Assembly: GCF_030450125.1 (NCBI RefSeq)
Contig: NZ_CP123923.1
Location: forward strand, 5,456,001 to 5,520,000
Direction: 5' to 3'
Source: Streptomyces sp. WP-1
GTDB taxonomy: Bacteria > Actinomycetota > Actinomycetes > Streptomycetales > Streptomycetaceae
Length of the DNA stretch: 64,000 nt
Position 1 is the stretch's first letter; every line of letters begins with the position of its first letter. Both the position numbers and the translations under genes were made by a program. This document shows positions 36,255-45,333 of the stretch, piece by piece. Below the pieces are notes generated by a model. The model saw nothing but the letters and a program-made list of their open reading frames with translations, did not search any database and was not told the origin of the DNA.

Positions 36255-36692
36255 GTGAGCGCGACCGCGGACCACGCGGAGGAGCGGACGAACCCTGCCG
36301 CCAGGCTGGGGTTCCAGCCCGGACAGGTGGTCCAGGAGATCGGCTACGACGACGACGTCGACCAGGAACTCCGCCAGGCCATCGAGGAAGCCGTCGAGGG
36401 CGACCTGATGGACGAGGAATACGACGACGTGGCCGACGCCGTCGTGCTCTGGTTCCGGGACGACGACGGCGACCTGACGGATGCGCTGGTGGACGCCACC
36501 ACGTACATCGAAGAGGGCGGCGCGATTCTGCTCCTCACGCCGAAGACCGGCCGTTCGGGATACGTCGAGCCGAGCGACATCTCGGAAGCCGCGACGACGG
36601 CCGGCCTGACCGCCGCGAAGAGCGTCAGCGTCGGCAAGGACTGGAGCGGCAGCCGGCTGGCCACGCCGAAGGCGGCCAAGTCGAAGCGGTGA
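36255..36692 (+). CDS. DUF3052 protein
   Basis: A 145-residue acidic protein of the actinobacterial DUF3052 family: NPAARLGFQPGQVVQEIGYDDDVDQELRQAIEEAV then DAVVLWFRDDDGDLTDALVDA and a conserved ILLLTPKTGRSGYVEPSDISEAA. The GTG at 36255 has AGGAGG at ideal spacing, so the ATG at 36237 (which precedes that site) is rejected. Function unknown; it is conserved beside a peroxiredoxin and aceE. Confidence 0.88.
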   Translation: MSATADHAEERTNPAARLGFQPGQVVQEIGYDDDVDQELRQAIEEAVEGDLMDEEYDDVADAVVLWFRDDDGDLTDALVDATTYIEEGGAILLLTPKTGRSGYVEPSDISEAATTAGLTAAKSVSVGKDWSGSRLATPKAAKSKR

Positions 36693-36813
36693 CCGCGACC
36701 GGACGGGCCGGATCTCGCCCCGGCCCGTCCGGGACCCAGGTGATCGCTGCGTAGGGTGGACCAGAGCGTTTGCTGTGCTCTCATCCGAACAGCCCACCGA
36801 AGGGAAGCACGAC

Positions 36814-37272
36814 ATGGCGATCCAGGTCGGCGACAAGGCACCCGACTTCGAGCTCAAGGACAACCACGGCCGCACGGTGCGGCTCGCCGACTTCCGCGGC
36901 GAGAAGAACGTGGTCCTGCTCTTCTACCCCTTCGCCTTCACCGGCGTGTGCACCGGCGAGCTGTGCGAGCTGCGCGACAACCTGCCGAAGTTCGCCGACC
37001 GCGACACCCAGCTGCTCGCCGTCTCGAACGACTCCATCCACAGCCTGCGCGTCTTCGCCGAGCAGGAGGGCCTGGAGTACCCGCTGCTCAGCGACTTCTG
37101 GCCGCATGGCAACGTCTCGCGCGACTACGGCGTCTTCGACGAGGACAAGGGTTGCGCGGTGCGGGGCACCTTCATCATCGACAAGGACGGCGTCGTGCGC
37201 TGGACCGTGGTCAACGGGCTGCCCGACGCGCGCGACCTGAACGAGTACGTGAAGGCGCTCGACACCCTCTAG
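36814..37272 (+). CDS. Peroxiredoxin, AhpE/BCP-like
   Basis: A 152-residue thiol peroxidase that reduces hydroperoxides. The peroxidatic Cys46 is in the PxxxT(x)xxC motif YPFAFTGVCTGE; the conserved Arg should be in the later segment AVRGTFIID. A second Cys at 51 (ELCELRD) could be a resolving partner, as in BCP enzymes. GAAGGGAAGCACGAC precedes the ATG. Single gene about 120 bp after DUF3052. Confidence 0.93.
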   Translation: MAIQVGDKAPDFELKDNHGRTVRLADFRGEKNVVLLFYPFAFTGVCTGELCELRDNLPKFADRDTQLLAVSNDSIHSLRVFAEQEGLEYPLLSDFWPHGNVSRDYGVFDEDKGCAVRGTFIIDKDGVVRWTVVNGLPDARDLNEYVKALDTL

Positions 37273-37410
37273 TCGGCCGGTCGGCCGAACCTGGGAACCT
37301 TCGGGTCCAGGGTCTGCGGGGGGCGGGAACTCGTCACTAGGATCGGCTCGTTGATCCCATATCCGAAGCACGACGGGGCTCCCCGCCCCTCGACACCACA
37401 TGGAGGACTC

Positions 37411-37986
37411 GTGGGAGTCAGCCTCAGCAAGGGCGGCAACGTCTCGCTGACCAAGGAGGCCCCGGGCCTGACCGCCGTCATCGTCGGACTGGGCTGGGAC
37501 GTGCGCACCACGACCGGCACCGACTTCGACCTCGACGCGAGCGCGCTGCTGCTGAACAGCTCCGGCAAGGTCATCAGCGACCAGCACTTCGTCTTCTTCA
37601 ACAACCTCAAGAGCCCCGACGGCTCCGTGGAGCACACCGGCGACAACATCACCGGTGAGGGCGAGGGCGACGACGAGCAGATCAAGATCAACCTCGCCGG
37701 TGTGCCCGCCGACGTCGACAAGATCGTGTTCCCGGTGTCGATCTACGACGCCGAGAACCGCCAGCAGTCCTTCGGCCAGGTGCGCAACGCGTTCATCCGC
37801 GTCGTCAACCAGGCCGGCGAGGCCGAGATCGCCCGCTACGACCTCAGCGAGGACGCCTCCACCGAGACCGCCATGGTCTTCGGCGAGCTGTACCGCAACG
37901 GCGCGGAGTGGAAGTTCCGCGCCATCGGCCAGGGCTACGCGTCCGGGCTGCGCGGCATCGCCCAGGACTTCGGCGTCAACGTCTGA
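37411..37986 (+). CDS. TerD-family protein (first of tandem pair)
   Basis: A 191-residue calcium-binding stress protein of the tellurium-resistance TerD/CABP family. Acidic calcium-site residues are in [20 protein letters not shown] and the repeated [57 protein letters not shown] is the family's second half. The GTG at 37411 has GGAGG four bases upstream. About 67% of residues look shared with the next TerD gene (by eye), indicating a tandem duplication. Confidence 0.93.
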   Translation: MGVSLSKGGNVSLTKEAPGLTAVIVGLGWDVRTTTGTDFDLDASALLLNSSGKVISDQHFVFFNNLKSPDGSVEHTGDNITGEGEGDDEQIKINLAGVPADVDKIVFPVSIYDAENRQQSFGQVRNAFIRVVNQAGEAEIARYDLSEDASTETAMVFGELYRNGAEWKFRAIGQGYASGLRGIAQDFGVNV

Positions 37987-38005
37987 CGTCCGCCAGCTGG
38001 GACAC

Positions 38006-38042
38006 CGTCCGGCGCCGCGCCGTTTACGGCCGGCGCCGGACG
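38006..38042 (+). terminator. Strong hairpin between the two terD genes (partial terminator or mRNA processing site)
   Basis: CGTCCGGCGCCG (38006-38017), one bulged C, GCCG, loop TTTA, CGGC, CGGCGCCGGACG (38031-38042): 16 paired bases. It begins 20 bases after the first terD stop. It may stop part of the transcription so that the two TerD proteins differ in amount. Confidence 0.65.
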
Positions 38043-38083
38043 CGCAGGAAACAGGAAGCACTGTCAGGGGAGGACCAGCAATC

Positions 38084-38662
38084 ATGGGCGTGACGCTCGC
38101 CAAGGGGGGCAATGTCTCCCTCTCCAAGGCCGCACCGAACCTCACCAACGTCATGATCGGGCTCGGCTGGGACGCGCGCTCCACCACCGGCGCCCCCTTC
38201 GACCTGGACGCCAGCGCCCTGCTGTGCGGCGCCAACAACCGGGTGATGGGCGACGAGTGGTTCGTCTTCTACAACCAGCTCAAGAGCCCGGACGGTTCGG
38301 TCGAGCACACCGGCGACAACCTCACGGGTGAGGGCGAGGGCGACGACGAGTCGATCCTGGTGGACCTCCCCAAGGTCCCGCCCCAGTGCGAGAAGATCAT
38401 CTTCCCGGTCTCCATCCATATGGCCGACGAGCGCGGGCAGACCTTCGGACAGGTCTCGAACGCCTTCATCCGGGTCGTCAACCAGTCGGACGGTCAAGAA
38501 CTCGCCCGGTACGACCTCAGCGAGGACGCCTCCACCGAGACCGCCATGATTTTCGGCGAGCTGTACCGCTACCAGGGCGAATGGAAATTCCGGGCGGTCG
38601 GCCAGGGGTACGCGTCGGGACTGCGCGGCATCGCTCTAGACTTTGGGGTCAACGTTTCGTAA
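38084..38662 (+). CDS. TerD-family protein (second of tandem pair)
   Basis: A 192-residue TerD protein closely similar to the one at 37411. It keeps [20 protein letters not shown], the acidic [24 protein letters not shown] and [39 protein letters not shown] precedes the ATG. TerD proteins are thought to form calcium-dependent membrane-linked complexes with TerC-type proteins; the following DUF475 gene supplies such a partner. Confidence 0.93.
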   Translation: MGVTLAKGGNVSLSKAAPNLTNVMIGLGWDARSTTGAPFDLDASALLCGANNRVMGDEWFVFYNQLKSPDGSVEHTGDNLTGEGEGDDESILVDLPKVPPQCEKIIFPVSIHMADERGQTFGQVSNAFIRVVNQSDGQELARYDLSEDASTETAMIFGELYRYQGEWKFRAVGQGYASGLRGIALDFGVNVS

Positions 38663-38725
38663 AGCCGTGCTCGGCGCGGGGGAGACCCTCTTGGGAGGCG
38701 CCCCCACAACACGATGGGGTAACCA

Positions 38726-39865
38726 GTGCTGCTGAAAACCTTCGGCTGGTCGTTCGCGGTCACCGCGATCGGCCTCGTCGCCGCCGTCCTCTACGGGGGG
38801 TGGGAGGCCTTCGGGGTGGTGGCGATCCTCGCCGTCCTGGAGATCTCGCTGTCCTTCGACAACGCGGTGGTCAACGCCGGAATCCTGAAGAAGATGAACG
38901 CCTTCTGGCAGAAGATCTTCCTCACGGTCGGTGTCCTCATCGCCGTCTTCGGTATGCGGCTGGTCTTCCCCGTCGTCATCGTGGCCATCACCGCCAAGCT
39001 CAACCCGATCGACGCCGTGCACCTCGCGTTCGCGGACAAGGACCGCTACCAGCAGCTGGTCACCGACGCCCACCCGGCGATCGCGGCCTTCGGCGGCATG
39101 TTCCTGCTGATGATCTTCCTGGACTTCATCTTCGAGGACCGGGACATAAAGTGGCTGCAGTGGATCGAGCGGCCGCTGGCCAAGCTCGGCAAGGTCGACA
39201 TGCTGTCGGTCTGCATCGCCCTGATCGTCCTGCTGATCACCTCCTTCACCTTCGCCACCCACGCCCACCAGCACGGCGGCGCGCACATCGACAAGGCGCA
39301 GACGGTCCTGATCTCCGGCATCGCCGGCCTGATCACGTACATGATCGTCGGCGGTCTCTCCGGCTTCTTCGAGGACCGGCTCGAAGAGGAGGAGGAGCGC
39401 GAGCACGAGGCGGAGGAAGAGGCCGCCCGCACCGGCAAGAAGAAGTCGGCCGTCCTGCTGGCCGGCCAGGCCGCGTTCTTCATGTTCCTCTACCTGGAGG
39501 TCCTGGACGCGTCCTTCTCCTTCGACGGTGTGATCGGCGCCTTCGCCATCACCAACGACATCGTGATGATGGCCCTCGGCCTCGGCATCGGCGCGATGTA
39601 CGTCCGTTCGCTCACCGTCTACCTGGTCCGCCAGGGCACCCTCGACGACTACGTCTACCTGGAGCACGGCGCCCACTACGCGATCGGCGCCCTGGCCATC
39701 ATCCTGATGGTCACCATCCAGTACGAGATCAACGAGGTGATCACCGGCCTCGTCGGCGTCGTCCTGATCGCGCTGTCCTTCTGGTCCTCCGTACGGCGCA
39801 ACCGGGCCCTCGCGGCGGCCGAGGGCGGCAGCGGGGAGAAGACCGAGGTCCCCTCCGGGGTGTGA
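38726..39865 (+). CDS. DUF475 / TerC-like integral membrane protein
   Basis: A 379-residue membrane protein of the DUF475 branch of the TerC/LysE superfamily, with about nine helices. Conserved intramembrane acidic patches are EISLSFDNAVVNAGIL (about 37-52) and YLEVLDASFSFDGVIGAFAIT, the TerC-type SFDN/SFDG motifs that likely bind a metal ion. A long charged loop (LEEEEEREHEAEEEAARTGKKK) is cytoplasmic. Start GTG 38726 follows GGGGTAACCA. It is placed 63 bp after the second terD and probably acts with it in the membrane stress complex. Confidence 0.9.
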   Translation: MLLKTFGWSFAVTAIGLVAAVLYGGWEAFGVVAILAVLEISLSFDNAVVNAGILKKMNAFWQKIFLTVGVLIAVFGMRLVFPVVIVAITAKLNPIDAVHLAFADKDRYQQLVTDAHPAIAAFGGMFLLMIFLDFIFEDRDIKWLQWIERPLAKLGKVDMLSVCIALIVLLITSFTFATHAHQHGGAHIDKAQTVLISGIAGLITYMIVGGLSGFFEDRLEEEEEREHEAEEEAARTGKKKSAVLLAGQAAFFMFLYLEVLDASFSFDGVIGAFAITNDIVMMALGLGIGAMYVRSLTVYLVRQGTLDDYVYLEHGAHYAIGALAIILMVTIQYEINEVITGLVGVVLIALSFWSSVRRNRALAAAEGGSGEKTEVPSGV

Positions 39866-39954
39866 CACCCTGGTCCATGAGGAACGCTCTGTTCGGGGCG
39901 GTTGGCACGGCCGGCCGCCCCGCACGCATGAGGACGATGACCTGGGGGCGGGAA

Positions 39955-40680
39955 ATGGGCTTCTTCGACGGGCTGCTGGGCGCACGCGCGGTCGACTTCG
40001 ACTCCGGCAACGCCACCAACGCCATCGAGCTCACCAAGCGGCGCCAGTCGGCGTCCCTCACCAAGCAGGGCGCGGCCACCGGGCATCTGCGCGTCAACCT
40101 CACCTGGCGGATGCGCACCTCCGACTTCGGCGCCCAGCGCCCCAGCCTGCTGCGGCACCCCCTCAAGGCCCTCAAGCCGCCGGAGATCCAGGGCCACGGG
40201 CAGAGCATGGTCGACGTCGACCTCGACCTGGGCTGCCTGTACGAGCTGGCGGACGGCACCAAGGGCGTCGTACAGCCGCTGGGCGACTACCTGGGCGACA
40301 TCAACGCGGCGCCGTACATCAAGATCAGCGGTGACGACCGGTTCGGCTCGGGCTCCGGCGAGACGATGTACATCAACCTCGACCACCGCGAGTCCATCAA
40401 GCGGATCCTGGTCTTCGTCTACATCTACGACCAGACCCCGGCGTTCGACCGCACCCACGCCATCGTGACCCTGTACCCCAGCAGCGGGCCCCGCCTGGAG
40501 ATCAGCCTGGACGAACGGCACCCCCAGGCCCGCTCCTGCGCCGTCCTGCTCCTGGAGAACGTCAAGGGCGAACTCATGGTCCGCCGCGAGGTCAAGTTCG
40601 TCTACGGCTTCCAGGCCGAACTGGACCGGCTGTACGGGTGGGGGCTCCAGTGGGGCCGGGGCTACAAGGCGAAAGTCTGA
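39955..40680 (+). CDS. TerD-domain protein (third, divergent member)
   Basis: A 241-residue TerD-like protein. The N-terminus MGFFDGLLGARAVDFDSGNATNAIELTKR leads into LRVNLTWRMRTSDFG; VDVDLDLGCLYELADGTKGVVQPLG and FVYIYDQTPAFDRTHAIVTLY are TerD-type core strands. A loop around GDDRFGSGSGETM is probably the metal-binding region. In-frame ATGs at 39937 (with GAGGACG close upstream) and 39928 are alternative starts. It converges with the next TerD gene with only 21 bases between. Confidence 0.85.
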   Translation: MGFFDGLLGARAVDFDSGNATNAIELTKRRQSASLTKQGAATGHLRVNLTWRMRTSDFGAQRPSLLRHPLKALKPPEIQGHGQSMVDVDLDLGCLYELADGTKGVVQPLGDYLGDINAAPYIKISGDDRFGSGSGETMYINLDHRESIKRILVFVYIYDQTPAFDRTHAIVTLYPSSGPRLEISLDERHPQARSCAVLLLENVKGELMVRREVKFVYGFQAELDRLYGWGLQWGRGYKAKV

Positions 40681-40701
40681 TCCTCATCGGCGGTCCGGTC
40701 G

Positions 40702-41469
40702 CTACCGCCCGATGAATTGCGGTCCCTGCGGCGGCAGCCGGAAGTTCGGGTCCGGGGTGAAGGGCGCGGGCACCGGCTGCGGACAGCCGTACGCCGGGGC
40801 CGAGGTCGGCGGGGGGAAGCCGTAGCCCGGCTGGGGCGGCACCGCCGTGGTCGGCTGCTCCGGGGGCAGCGGCCGGGAGACCGTGACGCCCTCGTCGACC
40901 GCGGGCTCCGAGGACGCCTGCTCCTCCGACTCGTCCACCGAGATGCCGAAGTCCGTGGCCAGGCCCTTGAGGCCGTTGGAATAGCCCTCGCCCAGCGCCC
41001 GGAACTTCCAGCCCTCCCCGCGGCGGTACAGCTCGCCGCAGATCATCGCCGTCTCCGCGCCGGTCTCCGGCTTGATCTCGAACACCGCCCACGGCTCACC
41101 GTCGGCGACGGCGGCGTCGTACACCGCGATGCTCAGGTTCGGCACCCGGTCGAAGGTGACCCCGTCCGCGGACGCGACCAGCAGGATCCGCCCGATCTCC
41201 GGCTCGACCCCCGTCAGCTCCGACTGGATCGTGTCGGTCAGCCCGTCGGCGACCCGCTTCTTGCCCAGCCGCCACACCTTCCCCGAGGGATGCCGGGGCT
41301 GGTTGTAGAAGACGAAGTCCTCGTCCGAGCGCACACGGCCGCCGGGGCCCAGCAGCAGCGCCGAGGCGTCCACGTCCGGGACCGACGTCCCCGGCGTCCA
41401 GCGCAGCACGGCGCGCACCGTGGTGGCCTCCAGCGGGACGTTCGACCCCTTCAGCATCGCGTGCGTCAT
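40702..41469 (-). CDS. TerD-family protein with Pro/Gln-rich C-terminal tail
   Basis: A 255-residue protein. The TerD domain occupies about 1-175 (DVDASALLLGPGGRVRSDEDFVFYNQP, TFDRVPNLSIAVYDAAV, ETAMICGELYRRGEGWKFRALGEGYSNGLKGLATDFG). A tail of about 75 residues rich in Pro, Gln, Gly and Tyr (QPGYGFPPP, PAPFTPDPNFRLPPQGPQF) follows, a likely disordered binding or assembly segment. The ATG at 41469 has CAGGATG upstream. It is the only ter gene on the minus strand and is divergent from the biosynthetic arm starting at 41649. Confidence 0.88.
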   Translation of the reverse strand: MTHAMLKGSNVPLEATTVRAVLRWTPGTSVPDVDASALLLGPGGRVRSDEDFVFYNQPRHPSGKVWRLGKKRVADGLTDTIQSELTGVEPEIGRILLVASADGVTFDRVPNLSIAVYDAAVADGEPWAVFEIKPETGAETAMICGELYRRGEGWKFRALGEGYSNGLKGLATDFGISVDESEEQASSEPAVDEGVTVSRPLPPEQPTTAVPPQPGYGFPPPTSAPAYGCPQPVPAPFTPDPNFRLPPQGPQFIGR

Positions 41470-41648
41470 GCCGTCATCCTGCCCTCTCGGTCCTGGCCAC
41501 GACAATGCGGGGGGTGCCGGTGACCGACACAGTGGAGTTACCGGAAATTCACGCCAGGAGGGAACCTCGGACAGGTCACCCTACGTACTATTACCGGCCA
41601 CCCTTTACCGAATCCTCAATCCCGGGTTGCATCTCTTGGGGGAGTCCT

Positions 41649-42815
41649 ATGCGTCATTTCGGGCATATCGCCCCTGAGGTCCGGCAGCGCCTCTTCCACC
41701 GGGAGCCGTGCGCGTTCACCGCCGACTCCCCGGCCCGGCTGCTCGCCGCCGCCCTCGGCGCCACCCTGTACAGCCCGGCCACCCGGCCCCGGCTCGCCGA
41801 CGACGTCCTGCGGCAGGCGGGCAACGGCGTGGTCTCCATGGTGCTCTGCCTGGAGGACTCCATCGGCGACGCGGACGTGGTGGCCGGTGAGGAGAACCTG
41901 GTCCGGCAGTTCGCCGACCTCGACTCCCGGGCGGGCGCCGAGCCCCCGCTGCTGTTCATCCGGGTGCGCACCCCCGAGCAGATCCCCGACCTCGTACGCC
42001 GCCTCGGCCCGTCCGTGCGGCTGCTGTCCGGATTCGTACTGCCCAAGTTCACCGGGGAGCGCGGCCTGCCCTTCCTGGAGGCCCTGGCCGCCGCCGAGGC
42101 GGACGCCGGACGCCGGCTCTTCGCCATGCCGGTCCTGGAATCCCCGGAGCTGCTCTACCGCGAGTCGCGCGTGGAGACCCTGGAGGGCATCTTCCGCGCC
42201 GTCGACAAATACCGCGACCGCGTCCTCGCGCTGCGCCTCGGCGTCACCGACTTCTGCTCCTCCTACGGCCTGCGCCGCGCCCCCGACATGACCGCGTACG
42301 ACGTCCAGGTCGTCGCCTCCGTCATCGCCGACGTGGTGAACATGCTGGGCCGCGCCGACGGCACCGGGTTCACGGTCACCGGGCCCGTGTGGGAGTACTT
42401 CCGCCTCTCCGAGCGCATGTTCAAGCCCCAGCTGCGGCAGAGCCCCTTCCTGGAGGTGCGGGCCGCCGAGCTGCGCGCGAAGCTGCTGGAGCACGCCATG
42501 GACGGGCTGCTGCGCGAGATCTCCCTCGACCAGGCCAACGGCCTGCTGGGCAAGACCTGCATCCACCCCTCCCACGTGCTGCCCGTGCACACGCTGTCCG
42601 TGGTCAGCCACGAGGAGTACAGCGACGCCCAGGACATCCTGCGGCCGGAACGCGGCGGCGGGGGCGTCCTCAGGTCCGCCTACACGAACAAGATGAACGA
42701 GGTGAAGCCCCACCGCGCCTGGGCCGAGCGGACCCTGCTGCGCGCGGAGGTGTTCGGCGTCGCGCACGAGGACGTCAACTTCGTGGAACTGCTCGCCGCC
42801 GGAATACCCGACTGA
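41649..42815 (+). CDS. CitE-like HpcH/HpaI aldolase/lyase of the Ter stress module
   Basis: A 388-residue TIM-barrel lyase related to citrate lyase beta subunits and HpcH/HpaI aldolases. Conserved pieces are SMVLCLEDSIGDADV (Glu-Asp metal site), LPKFTGERG, AMPVLESPELLYR and LRLGVTDFCSSYGLRR. GGGGGAGTCCT precedes the ATG at 41649. It opens a three-gene unit (lyase, phosphoribosyltransferase fusion, HAD). This set is the biosynthetic arm predicted by comparative genomics to make a nucleoside-like metabolite in Ter systems. Confidence 0.88.
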   Translation: MRHFGHIAPEVRQRLFHREPCAFTADSPARLLAAALGATLYSPATRPRLADDVLRQAGNGVVSMVLCLEDSIGDADVVAGEENLVRQFADLDSRAGAEPPLLFIRVRTPEQIPDLVRRLGPSVRLLSGFVLPKFTGERGLPFLEALAAAEADAGRRLFAMPVLESPELLYRESRVETLEGIFRAVDKYRDRVLALRLGVTDFCSSYGLRRAPDMTAYDVQVVASVIADVVNMLGRADGTGFTVTGPVWEYFRLSERMFKPQLRQSPFLEVRAAELRAKLLEHAMDGLLREISLDQANGLLGKTCIHPSHVLPVHTLSVVSHEEYSDAQDILRPERGGGGVLRSAYTNKMNEVKPHRAWAERTLLRAEVFGVAHEDVNFVELLAAGIPD

Positions 42816-42849
42816 CTCTCCCGCACCGGGAGACGCACCCAAGGAACGC

Positions 42850-45333
42850 ATGAACAACGCAGTGAACGACGGGGTCTGGTCCGGCAGCTGGGTCGCCGAG
42901 CGACTCGGGGTCGAACTCGTGGGCGACGACGGCCGGGGCGGCGAGGAGCTGCGCGCCATGCTGGGCCTCGCCCTGCGCCGCAACCCCAAGCGGGCCCATC
43001 TGCTGGTCTCCCACGTGCTCGGCAAGCACGTACCGCAGACGCCTTCGGTGGTGTACGGCCACGGGGTGCGGCTCGGCCGGCGGGTGCACGCGCTGCTCGG
43101 CCCGCGGGAGGCGGCCCGCGCGGTCGTCCTCGGGTACGCGGAGACCGCGACGGGACTCGGGCACGCGGTGGCCGACGGCCTCGGCGCGGCGCCGTATCTG
43201 CACTCCACGCGGCGGCCGGTCGCCGGGGTGACCCCCGCGGGCGGGTTCGAGGAGTCGCACTCCCACGCCACGTCGCACCTGCTGCTGCCCTCGGACCCCG
43301 GGCTGCTGGGCGGCGACGGGCCGCTGGTGCTGGTGGACGACGAGTTCTCCACCGGGAACACGGTCCTGAACACGATCCGCGATCTCCATGCCCGGTATCC
43401 ACGGACGCGGTATGTGGTGGTCGCGCTCGTGGACATGCGGTCGGCGCGGGACGTCCGGCGGCTGGAGGGGTTCGCGGCGGAGATCGGGGCGCGGGTGGAT
43501 CTCGTCGCCGCGGCCTCGGGGACGGTACTGCTTCCGGAAGGTGTGCTGGAGAAGGGGCAGGAGCTGGTGGGCCGCCATGAGGCGGCCGGGCGCGGCTCCG
43601 GGGCGGCCGGCCGCGCGGTTCCCCGCGTCCCTGAGGGGGCGACGCGTGTGGACCTCGGCTGGCCCGCCGGCCTTCCCGACGGAGGACGGCACGGATTCAC
43701 CCCCGACCACCGCGCCCGCCTCGAAGCCGCCCTCCCCGCGATGGCCGGCCGAATATCCGGCGCCCTCCCCGCCGACGCCGGGAACGTGCTGGTCCTCGGC
43801 TTCGAGGAGCTGATGTACGCCCCCCTGCGGCTCGCCGGTGAGCTGGAGCGGACGCGGGACGGCGCGGTGCGGTTCTCCACCACCACGCGCTCGCCCGTGC
43901 TCGCGGTGGACGACCCGGGGTACGCGATCCGCAGCCGCATCGTCTTCCCGGCGCACGACGACCCGGCCGACGGGCCCGGCGAGCGGTACGCCTACAACGT
44001 GGCGGGCGGCGGGTTCGACGCCGTCGTCGCCGTGGTCGACTCGGCCGGCGACACCCCCGCGCTGCACGCGCCGGACGGACTGCTCGCGCGGCTCGCCGAA
44101 CAGGTGCCGCACGTCCTGCTCGCGGTCGTCCCCTCCTTCGTCCCCGCACCCCCGCACGCTCCCGAAAGGCCGGCCATGCTGCCCGAGCCCCTCCGCGGCC
44201 CCGCGTTCTCCTCGTACCCGCCCGACGAGGTCGGCTGGCTGCTCCGGGACCTCTCCGACGTCACCCTGGAGGCGCCGACCGAGGAGCGGGAGGAGGCCGT
44301 CCAGAGCGGCGGGGCGCACTACGCCGAGTCGCTGCCGGTGGAGTACCAGCCCAGCGCCCAGTACCAGGAGCTGTTCCACGCGGCCCTCGACACCTCGGCC
44401 GCGCGGATCGCCCGCGCCGTCGGCGTGGTGACCGAGACGGCCCTCGGCGAGAGGTCGCCGCGCCCGGTGCTGGTGTCGCTGGCCCGTGCCGGAACCCCGG
44501 TCGGTGTGCTGATGCGCCGCTGGGCGCACTTCCGGCACGGCCTCGAACTGCCGCACTACGCCGTGTCGATCGTGCGCGGCCGGGGCATCGACGCCAACGC
44601 GCTGCGCTGGCTCGCCGCCCATCACGACCCGAGAGACGTCGTGTTCGTGGACGGCTGGACCGGCAAGGGCGCCATCACCCGTGAACTCGCCCAGGCGATC
44701 GAGGAGTTCGAGAAGTCGGAGGGCATCAGCGGCTTCGACCCGGAGATCGCCGTCCTCGCCGACCCGGGCTCCTGCGTGCGCACCTACGGCACCCGCGAGG
44801 ACTTCCTCGTCCCCTCCGCCTGCCTCAACTCCACCGTCTCCGGGCTGATTTCGCGTACCGTCCTGCGCGCCGACCTGGTCGGCCCGGACGACTTCCACGG
44901 CGCGAAGTTCTACCGCGAACTCGCCGGCGCCGATGTCTCCGTGGCCTTCCTCGACACCGTCGAGGCACGCTTTTCCGAGGTCGCCGAGGGCGTGGCGGAG
45001 GCGGTCAAGGAACTGCTGGCCGCGGACCGCACCCCGACCTGGGCGGGCTGGCGGGCCGTCGAGCGGATCAGCGAGGAGTACGGCATCCACGACGTGAACC
45101 TCGTCAAGCCGGGCGTCGGCGAGACCACCCGGGTGCTGCTGCGCCGGGTGCCCTGGAAGATCCTCGCGCGCAAGGGCGCGGGCGCCGACCTGGACCATGT
45201 CCGGCTGCTCGCCCGGCAGCGCGGGGTACCGGTCGAGGAGGTGGACGAACTGCCGTACACCTGCGTCGGGTTGATCCACCCCCGGTACACGCGCGGGGCG
45301 ACCGGTGCCGACGGCCGGGCGGTGAACGTCTGA
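42850..45333 (+). CDS. Double phosphoribosyltransferase fusion: PRTase-TRSP-StiP/PRTase-PELOTA
   Basis: An 827-residue fusion. Part 1 (about 1-235) is a PRTase with PRPP loop VLVDDEFSTGNT (about 160-171). Part 2 (about 265-440) fits the TRSP domain that accompanies it. Part 3 (about 475-720), the StiP-type PRTase, has a second PRPP-loop sequence VVFVDGWTGKGAI (about 596-608). The last about 90 residues (VNLVKPGVGETTRVLLRRVPWKIL...) fit the PELOTA-like RNA-binding domain. In many genomes these are two proteins. A linker at about 250-265 is encoded by a dispersed genomic repeat. The gene follows the lyase by 34 bases and overlaps the HAD gene (TGATG). Domain names follow published Ter-system analyses, from memory. 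Confidence 0.87.
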   Translation: MNNAVNDGVWSGSWVAERLGVELVGDDGRGGEELRAMLGLALRRNPKRAHLLVSHVLGKHVPQTPSVVYGHGVRLGRRVHALLGPREAARAVVLGYAETATGLGHAVADGLGAAPYLHSTRRPVAGVTPAGGFEESHSHATSHLLLPSDPGLLGGDGPLVLVDDEFSTGNTVLNTIRDLHARYPRTRYVVVALVDMRSARDVRRLEGFAAEIGARVDLVAAASGTVLLPEGVLEKGQELVGRHEAAGRGSGAAGRAVPRVPEGATRVDLGWPAGLPDGGRHGFTPDHRARLEAALPAMAGRISGALPADAGNVLVLGFEELMYAPLRLAGELERTRDGAVRFSTTTRSPVLAVDDPGYAIRSRIVFPAHDDPADGPGERYAYNVAGGGFDAVVAVVDSAGDTPALHAPDGLLARLAEQVPHVLLAVVPSFVPAPPHAPERPAMLPEPLRGPAFSSYPPDEVGWLLRDLSDVTLEAPTEEREEAVQSGGAHYAESLPVEYQPSAQYQELFHAALDTSAARIARAVGVVTETALGERSPRPVLVSLARAGTPVGVLMRRWAHFRHGLELPHYAVSIVRGRGIDANALRWLAAHHDPRDVVFVDGWTGKGAITRELAQAIEEFEKSEGISGFDPEIAVLADPGSCVRTYGTREDFLVPSACLNSTVSGLISRTVLRADLVGPDDFHGAKFYRELAGADVSVAFLDTVEARFSEVAEGVAEAVKELLAADRTPTWAGWRAVERISEEYGIHDVNLVKPGVGETTRVLLRRVPWKILARKGAGADLDHVRLLARQRGVPVEEVDELPYTCVGLIHPRYTRGATGADGRAVNV
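43611..43639 (-). repeat. Degenerate dispersed repeat inside the PRTase-TRSP coding region
   Basis: On the minus strand this stretch contains AGGGACGCGGGGAACCGCGCGG, matching the intergenic repeat copies at 27983 and 32886 except for a few bases. It is in frame and encodes part of a Gly/Ala/Arg linker (AGRAVPRVPEGA). Confidence 0.55.
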
